Assembly: GCA_021732995.1 (NCBI GenBank)
Contig: JAKFWA010000074.1
Span: 1-64,000, forward strand
From: Planctomycetaceae bacterium
Lineage (GTDB): Bacteria > Planctomycetota > Planctomycetia > Planctomycetales > Planctomycetaceae
Length of the DNA stretch: 64,000 nt
Direction: 5' to 3'
The number at the start of each line of letters is the position of its first letter. Position 1 is the first letter of the stretch. A program made the position numbers and the translations under genes. Of this stretch, positions 27,643 to 37,500 are shown in pieces. The notes beneath the pieces are model-generated. The model saw nothing but the letters and a program-made list of their open reading frames with translations, was not told the origin of the DNA and did no database searches.

Positions 27643-28416
27643 ATGCTTCCCGGTATTAAACTGTTTGATCTGACGGGCAAAGTGGCACTGGTAACGGGCG
27701 GTTCGAAGGGTCTCGGCGCCGCGATGGCCGAGGGGCTGGCGTCAGCCGGTGCGGACCTGTTTCTCACCAGCCGACATCAGGATGAAGTGGACGCCACCGC
27801 TCAGCAGATTGCGAAGGATCACGGTCGCCGCGTGATCGGTCATGAGGCGGACGTGTCCAACCCCGATCAGGTCAACGCGATGGTTGCTCGCTGCCTAAAA
27901 GAGTTCGGCAAGATCGACATCCTCATCAACAACGCGGGTATCAACATTCGCGGACCGATTGATGAACTCACCTTCGAGCAGTTCCAGCAGGTGCAGAACG
28001 TCAACGTGAATGGCGTGTGGCTGACGACTCGAGCCGTCGTTCCGCACATGAAGCAACAGAAGTACGGACGCATCATCATTCTGGCTAGCACGCTGGGCGT
28101 CGTCGGGTTGGCGGATCGCACGCCTTATGCCACGAGCAAAGGTGCGACCGTGATGATGACGAAAGCGCTGGGTCTGGAACTCGCGCCGTTCGGCATCACC
28201 TGCAACGCCATCTGCCCCGGCCCGTTCCTCACGCCGATGAATGTGCCGATCGCCGATCAGGAGAACACGAAGAAGTTCATCGTCGGCGCGGTCGCATTGA
28301 ACCGCTGGGGACGCATGGAAGAGATTCAGGGCGCCGCGATCTACCTGTCCAGCGACGCATCGAGTTACACCACCGGCAGTCTGCTGATGGTGGACGGTGG
28401 CTGGACGGCTCGTTGA
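27643..28416 (+). CDS. Short-chain dehydrogenase/reductase
   Basis: A 257-residue NAD(P)-dependent oxidoreductase of the classical SDR family. The cofactor loop is TGGSKGLG near residue 18, the NNAG motif lies near residue 91, and the catalytic site is Ser near 150 with YATSK (Tyr and Lys near 163-167); the PG segment after the active site is ICPGPFLTPM. The overall pattern is closest to gluconate 5-dehydrogenase or 3-oxoacyl-ACP reductase types. Substrate cannot be assigned from sequence alone, and the neighbours (DUF1800 and a pseudouridine synthase) give no pathway. Confidence 0.92.
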   Translation: MLPGIKLFDLTGKVALVTGGSKGLGAAMAEGLASAGADLFLTSRHQDEVDATAQQIAKDHGRRVIGHEADVSNPDQVNAMVARCLKEFGKIDILINNAGINIRGPIDELTFEQFQQVQNVNVNGVWLTTRAVVPHMKQQKYGRIIILASTLGVVGLADRTPYATSKGATVMMTKALGLELAPFGITCNAICPGPFLTPMNVPIADQENTKKFIVGAVALNRWGRMEEIQGAAIYLSSDASSYTTGSLLMVDGGWTAR

Positions 28417-28493
28417 GTCAGTCAACCACCAAGCCGGTTCCTTGATGGGATGCGAAACTGTTACCGCTCTTTGAAGACAATCACTGCCTAGTC

Positions 28494-29135
28494 GTGGAGA
28501 AGCCTGCGGGCCTGCTGATGGTCGGTGACCGCACTGGCGACGAATCGCTGCTGGACCAGGTGCGTGATTACATCAAGGTGAAGTACGCCAAGCCGGGCGA
28601 TGTCTACATTGGACTGGTGCATCGCCTGGATCGGCCGGTGTCGGGCGTGAGCTTGTTTGCTCGCACCAGCAAAGCAGCCAGTCGGCTGTCCGAACAGTTT
28701 CGCAGCAGCACGACTCAGAAGGTCTACGTGGCGTGGGTCAACGGAGTTCCCTCGCCGCGCAGCGGCACATTAAAAGACTGGTTGCTGAAGGACGAGCAGC
28801 GCAACGTCGTGTCCGTTGTTCGTCCGACGACACCGGGCGCGCTGGATGCCGAACTGGACTATCAGGTGCTGAAAACTCAAGGCTCGAAAGCGTTGCTGGA
28901 AGTCCATCTGAAGACGGGGCGCCCGCATCAGATTCGAGTGCAACTTTCGTCGCGCGGCTGGTCGATTCTCGGCGATGTGAAGTACGGCGGACAAGTAGGC
29001 CAACGCGGCGGAGTCATCGCGTTGCACGCCCGTTCGCTGACCTTCCAGCACCCGACGCTGAAGCAGCCCATCACCGTGGAGTCGCCGATCCCCGCAGTAT
29101 GGACGGATTGGTTTCGCGTTGCGGCGACTTCGTAG
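28494..29135 (+). CDS. RluA-family RNA pseudouridine synthase
   Basis: Converts uridine to pseudouridine in rRNA or tRNA. From the GTG at 28494 there are 213 residues, with the catalytic Asp in HRLDRPVSGV near residue 44, the KVYVAWVNG strand, LKTGRPHQIRVQL near residue 140 and GDVKYGG. However, the frame is open upstream to 28446 and the translated residues LLPLFEDNHCLVVEKPAG, which run across the GTG, match the conserved first strand of the family. The real start is therefore probably upstream, where no ATG, GTG or TTG exists in frame; CTG at 28458 is the best candidate. No S4 domain is present, as in the short RluA/RluC-like members. Target unknown. Confidence 0.88.
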   Translation: MEKPAGLLMVGDRTGDESLLDQVRDYIKVKYAKPGDVYIGLVHRLDRPVSGVSLFARTSKAASRLSEQFRSSTTQKVYVAWVNGVPSPRSGTLKDWLLKDEQRNVVSVVRPTTPGALDAELDYQVLKTQGSKALLEVHLKTGRPHQIRVQLSSRGWSILGDVKYGGQVGQRGGVIALHARSLTFQHPTLKQPITVESPIPAVWTDWFRVAATS

Positions 29136-29295
29136 CGCCGTCAGCCCCGCGATTTTGAGAGTCGCCGCGAATAACTCCGGCGTGACCATCCACGCTGATC
29201 CGACGAAACCTTGGCCCGTTATTGAATGAGCCGCCACAAGTCGCGATGGTTAGCCGACGTTTCGCGAACTGATCGGTTTAGTACGAGACCTCGTT

Positions 29296-31389
29296 ATGAG
29301 AACACTTATCGCCGCCGCCTTGATCTGCATGTGCAGTGTGCCTTGCGCGGTCGCTCAAACTCCGAATCCGGAATTCACGCACGCAGTGCCGATGGCCGTA
29401 GAACGCGGCAAGACCAGTGAAATCACCGTGCATACTTACCCCAATCAGAAGAAGGGGTACGAAGGAGCCTTCGCGGTTTTGTTTGAAGGCACGGGGCTGG
29501 CGGCGGAACCGCTGCCGAAAGGTGAAAAGGAATCCGTCGATCAACTGCGTTTGAAAGTCACCGTGGACCCGAATGCGGCTCTCGGCGTGCGCGAGTTTCG
29601 AGTCGCCGCCGCCAGCGGCATTTCGACCGTCGGGCAGTTGCTGGTTGTCGACTCAGCGGTCGTGATCGAACAGACCGAACCCCATCCCACGCGCGACAAG
29701 GCTCAAGCTCTGCAGGTAGGCCAGACGCTTGGCGGCATGCTGACAGCCAAAGAGCAGGTTGATGTCTTCAAGTTCACGGCGACGGCGGGACAAGCCGTCA
29801 CGGTGAGCCTCTACTCCTACCGCTTCTTCTTCAAACGCCATAACCAGTTCGACGTGCTCGATCCGATCGTCTCGCTGAGCGATGCATCCGGCCGTGAACT
29901 GGCCGCCAACGATGACTTTCAGTTCGCGGATTCGCTGCTGCATTACAAGTGCGAGCAGGCCGGTGACTACTACATCACCGTGCGCGATGTCGATTTCAAC
30001 GGCACTGCTGCCTTCAGCTATGTCCTGCAGTTGACCGATCGTCCGTTCGTGACGTCGATCTTTCCGCTGACGATCGCTCCGACAGATCCGCCGAAGTTCA
30101 AGGTCGATGGCTTTCAGCTCGCAAGTGCCGATGCGGATCTGGCACTGAATTCCTTCGCGTTGCCTGCTCCAGTCGGACGTCATTCGATTCAGTTGCAGTC
30201 GGGTGGAGTTGGAACAAACCCCGCTTCACTGGAAGTCACCTCCCATCCTGTCGTCGCGGAAGTTGAACCCAATGAGAAGCCCGATCAGGCTCAAGCGGTG
30301 ACGCTGCCAGCGGTGATCAATGCCCGGATGGACGCGCCGAATGACGTCGATCACTACGCGCTGACTTTGAAGGCCGGGCAGGCGATTCGCTGCGAGGTCA
30401 AAGCGCGGCGGCTGGGTTCACTGCTCGATTCCAATCTGCAGTTGTTGAACGCTCAGGGTGGCGTTGTCACGGCTAACGACGACATTCATCCCTCGACGAA
30501 GGACTCGCGGATCATCTTCACGGCGCCGGCTGACGGCGTCTTCACGCTGAAGATTCGCGACCTGCTGTATCGCGGCGGTTCGATGTTTCCGTACTCGCTG
30601 ACCGTGCAGCTCGACGAGCCGGATTTCACGCTGCAGGTGGATGAATGCCGGGCGGGCATCGGTCCGGGCACGGCGATGCCGTGGTATGTGAGGGCAACTC
30701 GGACTGGTAACTTCGCGGGACCGATCGACGTCCGCGTAGAAGGTCTGCCTGCCGGTATCTCGGTCAACACGCTGACGATTCCGGCTCACGCGAATGATGG
30801 CGTGCTGATCCTGCAGGCAGCCGCGGATGCAAAGCCGGTTGCCGGCCTGGTGAACGTGATTGGCTCAGCCAAACTCTCGCTACCCGACAATCAGACGAAG
30901 CTGATCGAGCATCGCGCCGAGCCGCTTACCGAAATGGAGATGCCGGGCGGCGGTCGCATGATCTGGCCGGTGACGACGCATGCGGTCAGTGTGTGCTCCA
31001 AGTTCGACATCGCGGCCGTGAAAGTCTCGCCCACCGAGATCACTTTGCAGCCCGGTCAGAAAGCCGAAGTGGAAGTCGAAGTCGTGCGGCGCGAAGGCTA
31101 TACCGGCCCCGTCACGCTGGATGTGCTGCTGCAGCACCTGGGCTCCATCTTTGGCAACCCGCTACCGCCGGGAGTGAAGCTGGTCGACTCTGGAGCCAAA
31201 ACATCGCTGGCGTCCAACGAAACCAAGGGCAAGATCATCATCGAAGCCGCTGCCGACGCGAAACCGTTCGAGAAAGTACCGATCTCAATCAACGCGAACG
31301 TGTCTATCAGCTTTGTGCAGAAGCGACCTTACGCCAGTCCGCCGATCTGGCTGACAGTTCTCGCGCCCGCCACTGCCGCTACCAAATAA
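29296..31389 (+). CDS. Exported PPC-domain protein
   Basis: A 697-residue exported protein with signal peptide 1-21 (ending CAVAQ). It contains at least two bacterial pre-peptidase C-terminal (PPC) type beta-sandwich domains, one around residues 118-250 (DVFKFTATAGQAVTVSLYSY and YYITVRDVDFNG) and one around 310-430 (DVDHYALTLKAGQAIRCEV and FTLKIRDLLYRGGS). Both are preceded by the typical EPNEKPDQAQ or EPHPTRDKAQ linker. The last 250 residues are beta-rich Ig-like regions. No catalytic domain is visible, so the protein is probably a binding or structural component in the periplasm or on the surface. The next gene starts 33 bases downstream, suggesting an operon. Confidence 0.85.
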   Translation: MRTLIAAALICMCSVPCAVAQTPNPEFTHAVPMAVERGKTSEITVHTYPNQKKGYEGAFAVLFEGTGLAAEPLPKGEKESVDQLRLKVTVDPNAALGVREFRVAAASGISTVGQLLVVDSAVVIEQTEPHPTRDKAQALQVGQTLGGMLTAKEQVDVFKFTATAGQAVTVSLYSYRFFFKRHNQFDVLDPIVSLSDASGRELAANDDFQFADSLLHYKCEQAGDYYITVRDVDFNGTAAFSYVLQLTDRPFVTSIFPLTIAPTDPPKFKVDGFQLASADADLALNSFALPAPVGRHSIQLQSGGVGTNPASLEVTSHPVVAEVEPNEKPDQAQAVTLPAVINARMDAPNDVDHYALTLKAGQAIRCEVKARRLGSLLDSNLQLLNAQGGVVTANDDIHPSTKDSRIIFTAPADGVFTLKIRDLLYRGGSMFPYSLTVQLDEPDFTLQVDECRAGIGPGTAMPWYVRATRTGNFAGPIDVRVEGLPAGISVNTLTIPAHANDGVLILQAAADAKPVAGLVNVIGSAKLSLPDNQTKLIEHRAEPLTEMEMPGGGRMIWPVTTHAVSVCSKFDIAAVKVSPTEITLQPGQKAEVEVEVVRREGYTGPVTLDVLLQHLGSIFGNPLPPGVKLVDSGAKTSLASNETKGKIIIEAAADAKPFEKVPISINANVSISFVQKRPYASPPIWLTVLAPATAATK

Positions 31390-31422
31390 TTCCGCTGACT
31401 ACCGAGTGAGAGACTTTGCGAC

Positions 31423-32061
31423 ATGGAAAAGCTGATCGAAGGCGTTACGGATCTGTTGGAAGGCAACTGGAGCAAACTCGTCACGGCCCTCATCATGATG
31501 GCCGTGGGCTGGTACTTTGGCCGTCGCAAGGCCGCTGCTGACTGGCGTCGCAAAGAGTTCTACGACCGGCTGAACGTTTCGTTGAACTCCATGACCTCGG
31601 GCACTCTGCAGATTCGCACCGTGCTCGAGAAGAGCTGCCAAGACGTGTTCTTGAATGTCGTTGCGTCGGAGAAAGTCGTCGAGTGCGCCAAGCTCACGAC
31701 TGCGAACGATCCCATACTGCCGCTACCGAAAGATGACTACTGGTACTACCTGAACTCGGTGCTCAACGAAGTCGCCGAGAAATTTTCCGAGGGCACCGTG
31801 CGGCGTGACATGGGGCTGCCCGTGCAGACTGAGCGTTACGCGATCTGCCTAACCAACGAGAACGCTGGTGACCTGCGCACCCGTAAGGTGCGCGCGATGC
31901 TCGTGCAGACGCGGCTGCTGGACAATTTGCCTGCAGAGCAGCCAAAACTCGAAAGCCCGCACCACATCACGCGCTGGGAGACGCTCAAGCAGCTTGCCCG
32001 GGAACGCAAAGCCAACCCGCACAAGTTCCTGGAAGTCGAGATCTGCTTCTCGAAGTCTTGA
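31423..32061 (+). CDS. Membrane-anchored protein of unknown function
   Basis: A 212-residue protein with one N-terminal membrane helix (LVTALIMMAVGWYFG, about residues 19-34) followed by a basic stretch RRKAAADWRRKEF, so most of the protein is probably cytoplasmic. The rest is a mixed alpha/beta domain with no motif I recognise. It lies 33 bases after the PPC-domain gene and converges on the HEAT-repeat gene with a 34-base gap. Function unknown. Confidence 0.75.
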   Translation: MEKLIEGVTDLLEGNWSKLVTALIMMAVGWYFGRRKAAADWRRKEFYDRLNVSLNSMTSGTLQIRTVLEKSCQDVFLNVVASEKVVECAKLTTANDPILPLPKDDYWYYLNSVLNEVAEKFSEGTVRRDMGLPVQTERYAICLTNENAGDLRTRKVRAMLVQTRLLDNLPAEQPKLESPHHITRWETLKQLARERKANPHKFLEVEICFSKS

Positions 32062-32095
32062 GAGCGATGACTCGGCACTCAGGCATCCGAGCCGA

Positions 32096-34318
32096 CTACT
32101 CTTCCGGCTTCGCCAGGGTCGGTTCAGGGATCGAGTTCAGCAGCTCGGTCACGCGTTGCGGAACCGGCTTAAACGATCCCACGACTGCGGTCAGCGCCCG
32201 GCGGACGTCTGGCTCCTGGGCGGCATCGCTGGCCGACTTCAAGGCCACAACTTTGTCCTTTGACAACAGGACGCCGTGCTTCTGGATGTGCAACGCCAGT
32301 TGCAATGCTGCAGCCTCACGCAGCTTTGGCGGACGTGAAACCGTCGTCGCGATTTCTTGCAGGCGTTCCTGAGCACCGGGAGTAGCAATCGCTCCGAGTC
32401 CGATGACTCCGTTGATGCCCACCTCGGCCGCTGCAGTTGATTCGAACAAGACGTCCTCTGCGGACGAAATGTCGAAGACTTCAGTGCGACGTCCGGAAGC
32501 AATGTGCGCGAACCAGAACCCGGCCGAGCGAATGCGTTCGCCACGATTCTCGGCGGCTGCGGTAGGAACTTCGATGCGGGCCAGGAACTGCTCTACGCCC
32601 CGCTTGATGCTGACGTCGCCTTCGGTGGTAAACGCCACCAGCGGATAATCCATCAACAGGCGAGCCACCTTCGGCTCAATGTTTTCAGGACCGTAGATCA
32701 CGATCGGAATGCCAGCAGTGCGCGCGTCAGCTCGGATGTTGGCAATCGTTTGTGTCAGACTCCAGTTGATGCAGGCGGCATGCACGATAATGAGAGCAAT
32801 GTCGCCTCGATCCACGGCGAGCTTAAAGCCATCCTGACCACTCTCGGCGGTCAGAGGCTCGTAGCCGATCGTCGCCAGATAGCTGCCCGTTGTCGCACCA
32901 CGTTCACCGTTCGGGTCAATCGCCAGCGCCTGCCGCGAGCCGCTGTCGTTCAGGGCACGCTTCAAGATGTCGACAACTCGCTGAGAACCTCGGAACGACG
33001 TCTCGGGGTCAAATTGCAGAATGGCCGAGGCCGCTGCAAACTGAACTGCGAAGCTGGGTGAGTTCAGAGCCATCATCAGAGGCGAGGCTTGACCATTGCG
33101 ATTGTCGAGCAACCTGCGAGAACCGGTCTGCGACAGAATCTCCAGCGCCGCCAAAGCAGCGATTGCATTGTGGTGCTTTAAGGACACTTCGAGAGCCGAC
33201 AGCGTGACTTCAGGACCGGCTTCAACGGCCGTGGCGTACGTTGATCCCGGTTCCGCAGGCAATGGGTTTCCGGGACCAGCCAGATGCGCATCGAACGCGA
33301 GTCGCAGAGCCAGATACAGCCCCTGCAGACGTTCGCGTTCCGGGGACAGTTCCAGAGCCTGTCGTGCCAACTGGCTACCCGTCATCAGCGAGGCCGTCTT
33401 GGGATCGACAATCCATGACGTCAGCTTGTTGGCCTTGCGATCCCACGACCACAGTTCCACCTTGCCGTTGTCATCCAGCAACCATTCGTATTCATTCCGG
33501 AAGTGCAAAATGGCCAGCTTCTCCAACTGGGTTGAAGCGCCGAAGCTGGTGACTTCGTGAGCCTTCTTGGCGTCCCCACGCTGCAAACGAGCCAAAGCCT
33601 GCTTGGCTACTTGACGAATCCCCGGCGGCTGCTTTTCGGAAAACGCGAAGTAGTAGAGATACGGCTGAGTGCTGTCTGAACCGAGCCCGCCCAATGCTTC
33701 CAGGCCAACCGATCGAATCTGTTCCGAGGGCGAATCCAGCGCGCCAATCAAGGCTGGGACAATCGGCTTGCCGAGACGAGTCAGCGCGTAGATCAGCGAA
33801 TCGCGTTCGTTAGGACTGGCAGTTGCCGCAATGGTCGTCAGCATGCGGGGCACGGCGACTGAACCCGTGCTACGCAGTTGAATGATCGCGACTTCACGCT
33901 GTTCCGGAGTGCCCTTCAATTGAGCAATCAGTGCGTCCATCCGCGCCGGATCTCCGGCATAGCGGCGGAAAGCCGCGTTCATCTTGTCGAGCAGATCAAC
34001 CGAGAACGGATGCAGGCGACGGTCATTTGCCAGGCGCAGGAACTGCCCGGGGCCGTGTTTGTCGCGAATCTTCAGCAGGGTCTGGTCGTCCAGATCCTGA
34101 GTCAGCAACTGCTCAAGATACTGCAGCGCCAGATTGGGCCGCTCGAGATCTGACATCAACACTACGGCATCAAAGAGCGCAGTCGGCGTCTTTGGTTCGG
34201 CCAGCAAGACGGACGCATCCTTGTCCTTGGCCTTCGGTGCGACTTGTGCGCACACGGGCGCTGCAAGGCACGTCAGTGCCACAAGCGTCGTGACGAAAGC
34301 TGGAACCCAGCGACGCAT
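32096..34318 (-). CDS. Exported HEAT-repeat protein with degenerate receiver-like segment
   Basis: With the ATG at 34318, preceded by GGAG at good spacing, the protein has 740 residues and a signal peptide beginning MRRWVPAFVTTLVALTCLAA. The frame is open to 34507 but the upstream part has no signal or ribosome site. Residues about 100-270 and 340-480 are alpha-helical repeats of the HEAT type (for example REVAIIQLRSTGSVAVPRML and GKPIVPALIGALDSPSEQIR). Residues about 475-580 look like a response-regulator receiver fold (GYEPLTAESGQDGFKLAVD, then strands ALIIVH and PIVIYG), but the phospho-acceptor Asp position at the end of strand 3 is not Asp. A last HEAT-like part follows. Likely a periplasmic scaffold; no enzyme motif seen. 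Confidence 0.82.
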   Translation of the reverse strand: MRRWVPAFVTTLVALTCLAAPVCAQVAPKAKDKDASVLLAEPKTPTALFDAVVLMSDLERPNLALQYLEQLLTQDLDDQTLLKIRDKHGPGQFLRLANDRRLHPFSVDLLDKMNAAFRRYAGDPARMDALIAQLKGTPEQREVAIIQLRSTGSVAVPRMLTTIAATASPNERDSLIYALTRLGKPIVPALIGALDSPSEQIRSVGLEALGGLGSDSTQPYLYYFAFSEKQPPGIRQVAKQALARLQRGDAKKAHEVTSFGASTQLEKLAILHFRNEYEWLLDDNGKVELWSWDRKANKLTSWIVDPKTASLMTGSQLARQALELSPERERLQGLYLALRLAFDAHLAGPGNPLPAEPGSTYATAVEAGPEVTLSALEVSLKHHNAIAALAALEILSQTGSRRLLDNRNGQASPLMMALNSPSFAVQFAAASAILQFDPETSFRGSQRVVDILKRALNDSGSRQALAIDPNGERGATTGSYLATIGYEPLTAESGQDGFKLAVDRGDIALIIVHAACINWSLTQTIANIRADARTAGIPIVIYGPENIEPKVARLLMDYPLVAFTTEGDVSIKRGVEQFLARIEVPTAAAENRGERIRSAGFWFAHIASGRRTEVFDISSAEDVLFESTAAAEVGINGVIGLGAIATPGAQERLQEIATTVSRPPKLREAAALQLALHIQKHGVLLSKDKVVALKSASDAAQEPDVRRALTAVVGSFKPVPQRVTELLNSIPEPTLAKPEE

Positions 34319-34571
34319 TCGGATGCTCCGTGTCGTCGAGATGGTTGATTCTAGGTGCGAAGTTACATGCCCCTCGTCATGAACGACTCCGGGCGCGAAC
34401 TCAGTTTGCGAAGATTGTCGGATCACATTGGAGTGCTCGACCGGAGAACTCAATGTGGAACTTGGTGACTTTTCAGTTTGTGACACAGCCACCCCAGGAT
34501 GCAACACAACAAACTGGCATGGCTTTGTCAGGAAATGCGGGTTTGACAGTTAATGACGCTCTGGTCGAAGA

Positions 34572-37500
34572 CTACTTACCCAATCCCGCCAGCAATGCCT
34601 TGATGCTGTCTGGCAGAACAAAATTCTCATCGATGCGATCGTTGTCAGTGTTCTTGATTGTGTCGAAGCCCTCATTACCGGCGAGCGTGTCCTGACCGCC
34701 GTTGCCGTTGATGGCGTCGTCACCGTCGCCACCCAGCACGGTGTCATCGTCGGCCTGACCGAGCAACGTGTCGTTGCCGTCACCGCCGAAGATGAAGTCG
34801 TTGCCGAAGCCGCCAGCGACCGTGTCGTTGCCATCACCACCATCCAGCGTGTCGTTGCCGAGGTTGCCGTCGACGGAGTCATCTCCATCGCCAGCATCCA
34901 CGACATCGTTACCGGCGCCTGCATCGATGCGATCTTCTCCATCGCCGCCCAGAATCGAATCCGCCCCATCCAGACCGAAGATCACATCGTTCTCGGTGCC
35001 ACCACTGATGACGTCATCACCGATGCCACCATTCAAAGCGTCGTTACCCGCCACACCCAGGATCGAGTCGTTTCCGGCTTCACCAAACGCGGTGTCGTCA
35101 CCGGAATCCCCCGACAGGGTGTCATTGCCATCGCCGCCCAGAAGTGAGTCGTGATTCGTGCCGCCGTTCAGGCTGTCGTTACCAGCCCCTCCCAGCAGCG
35201 TGTCGAGTCCGGTACCGCCATCGAGCACGTCATCACCAAAGCCCCCGCTCAGGATGTCGTTGCCAGCGGAACCGAAGATCGTGTCCTGACCACCGCCACC
35301 ATTGATCGTGTCGTTGCCGTCACCACCGATGATGGTTTCGTTCTCGTTGGTGCCGTTGATGGCGTCGCCGCCCTCACCGCCATCCATTGTCAGACGCACC
35401 GAGCCGATCACCGACCCGGCCGCGTTGAAGGTATCTGTCCCGGCACCGCCGAGGAGGTTGATTGCCAAGCCGGTCAATGTGTCGAGATCGCCCACGTTGA
35501 AAGTATCATTGCCACCAAAGCCATTGACGTTGACGGTTGTGGAACCGCTCTCGACGGTCACCGTCTCCCCGCTGCGTGACACAACCAGCCTGTCGGCATT
35601 CTGTCCCACAGTGAAGACGTCGTTGAGATTGCCGCCCCAGATGTCGACGGTGTCCGCACCATCAGCGTCCAGCACCAGATCGTTGTTGTCACCGATACGC
35701 CACTGGATGGCATCGTCACCGGCACCGTTGTTGATCGTGTCGTTACCCGCGTTGCCACGGATGAAGTCATCCCCATCGCCAGCATCAATCACATCGCCAC
35801 CGGCGCCGCCATAAACCATGTCGTTACCGGCATCACCATTGATGACGTCGTTTCCGAAGCCGCCGGTCAGCAAGTCATCGCCCGGTGAGCCGAACATCGT
35901 ATCGTTGCCATCGTCACCGAAGACGGTGTCACCATTCGTGGGCGTGTTCGGAGTGGTGGGTGTGCCTGCCAGTTGATGATTCTGAATGGAGATCTGCAGG
36001 GTGTAGATCGCCCCGCTAGGCACCACAGACCCTTGGTTGCTGAATCCGTCGAACTCGCCGATTCCGATGTAATAGGTTCCGGGATTCGTGAACACGATGT
36101 CCAGGAACGAATCGAAGTTCGACGTGCTGCCGCCCTGCCCGTCGCTGGTGCTGGAATCGTCATCGAACGCCACAACCTGGCCCAGTGAGTCATAGACAAC
36201 GAACACGGTGTCATAAGTGAAGCCACCGGGACCGGACGTGAAGTCCATATCGAAAATACCGCGATCACCCGCGTTGGTAACCGTGAAGGCATAGAAGTCG
36301 TAGGTACCGTCGCCAGTGCCCTGAATGGATGCGTGCGGCAGCGTCGTCGAGGTGTTCGCCGCCGTGCTGCCGATGTTCGGATCGAACTCCTGCGAGAACG
36401 ACGCATCCACATTCATCGCCGTCGCGATGGAGTCATTGCCTTCCACTTCAGGAACCTGCAGGCGAGCGTTGATCTGCTGCAAGTCCGCCAACTGCTGCAG
36501 ATTCACCGCTGTCGGGCCGTAGGACGGAGTCTGAGCCTTTGATGCGGATAGGCCGGGGAACACGATCATGGGCTTCAGTGAGCCGACCGTCGTGGTGCCG
36601 CTCACGAACTGCGTCACATTCTCTTTGGCTGCGCCGTATCCAACGCTGCCCGCGCTGTCAGATCCGCCAGATCCCACCGGCAGGAAGATCCCCTGGAAAC
36701 CGTACGGAGTGCGAAGATTTCCGCCGGTTCGCAAATCGACGCTGGAGAAGTTCGTCAGGTCGATGGCGTCAGCCTGGCTGTAGTCAACCTGGTAACCCAG
36801 ATCCTGGAACTGGGCGACGGTCAGTCTCGTCAGCGGATTCGCACCCGGATTCGTGACACTCGTCATCAGTTCGTTGGTCAACGTGGTCTCACGCCAGTGC
36901 GTGCCCGTCGTACCGGGACCACCAGTGTTCTCCACTGGGACTCCCAGAGCGTTGCCGCCAAACCGGGCGTTATACTCCGCAATCGCGTTCGGTCCGCGGA
37001 ACTGCGGATCCTGACCGCCCAGGCCGCTGATCAGACCAAGGTCACTCCAGACCGTGCCGAAACCGAGGCAGTGAGCGATTTCGTGCAAGGCGACGGTGAG
37101 GAGCTGACCGCTCGTTTGCAACGCGTTGATGTCGAGCGAGTCAACCTGGATGTCTGCCGCAGACGGCAGGAAGGAACCCGCCCGAGCCGCGATGAGTTGC
37201 GTGTTCGCCAGGATATTGCCGACGGTATCGATGGTGATCGCCGAGATGTCGATCGAGATATCGTCGACCTGACCGATACCCGGCACGATCACGTCCGGCA
37301 GGTCACCGACGATGATCTGTTCCCAACGATCCGCCGCCTGACGGAAGATGGCTTGCTGAGCGTTCGTGATCGATGAGTCAAAGACCAGATCGATATCGAA
37401 GGTGCTGATCGGATTCGAACCTGGTGGTACCGTTGAGGTGCCGATGTCGTCCGCACCAATCGCCGAGACCGGGTACGGCACCGGGACCGATCGCTGCAGG

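Noticed and set aside
37411..37424. tRNA T-loop-like string GGATTCGAACC
   Set aside because: It lies inside the protease-bearing RTX gene and encodes an ordinary Gly-Ser-Asn-Pro stretch; no cloverleaf can be drawn around it.
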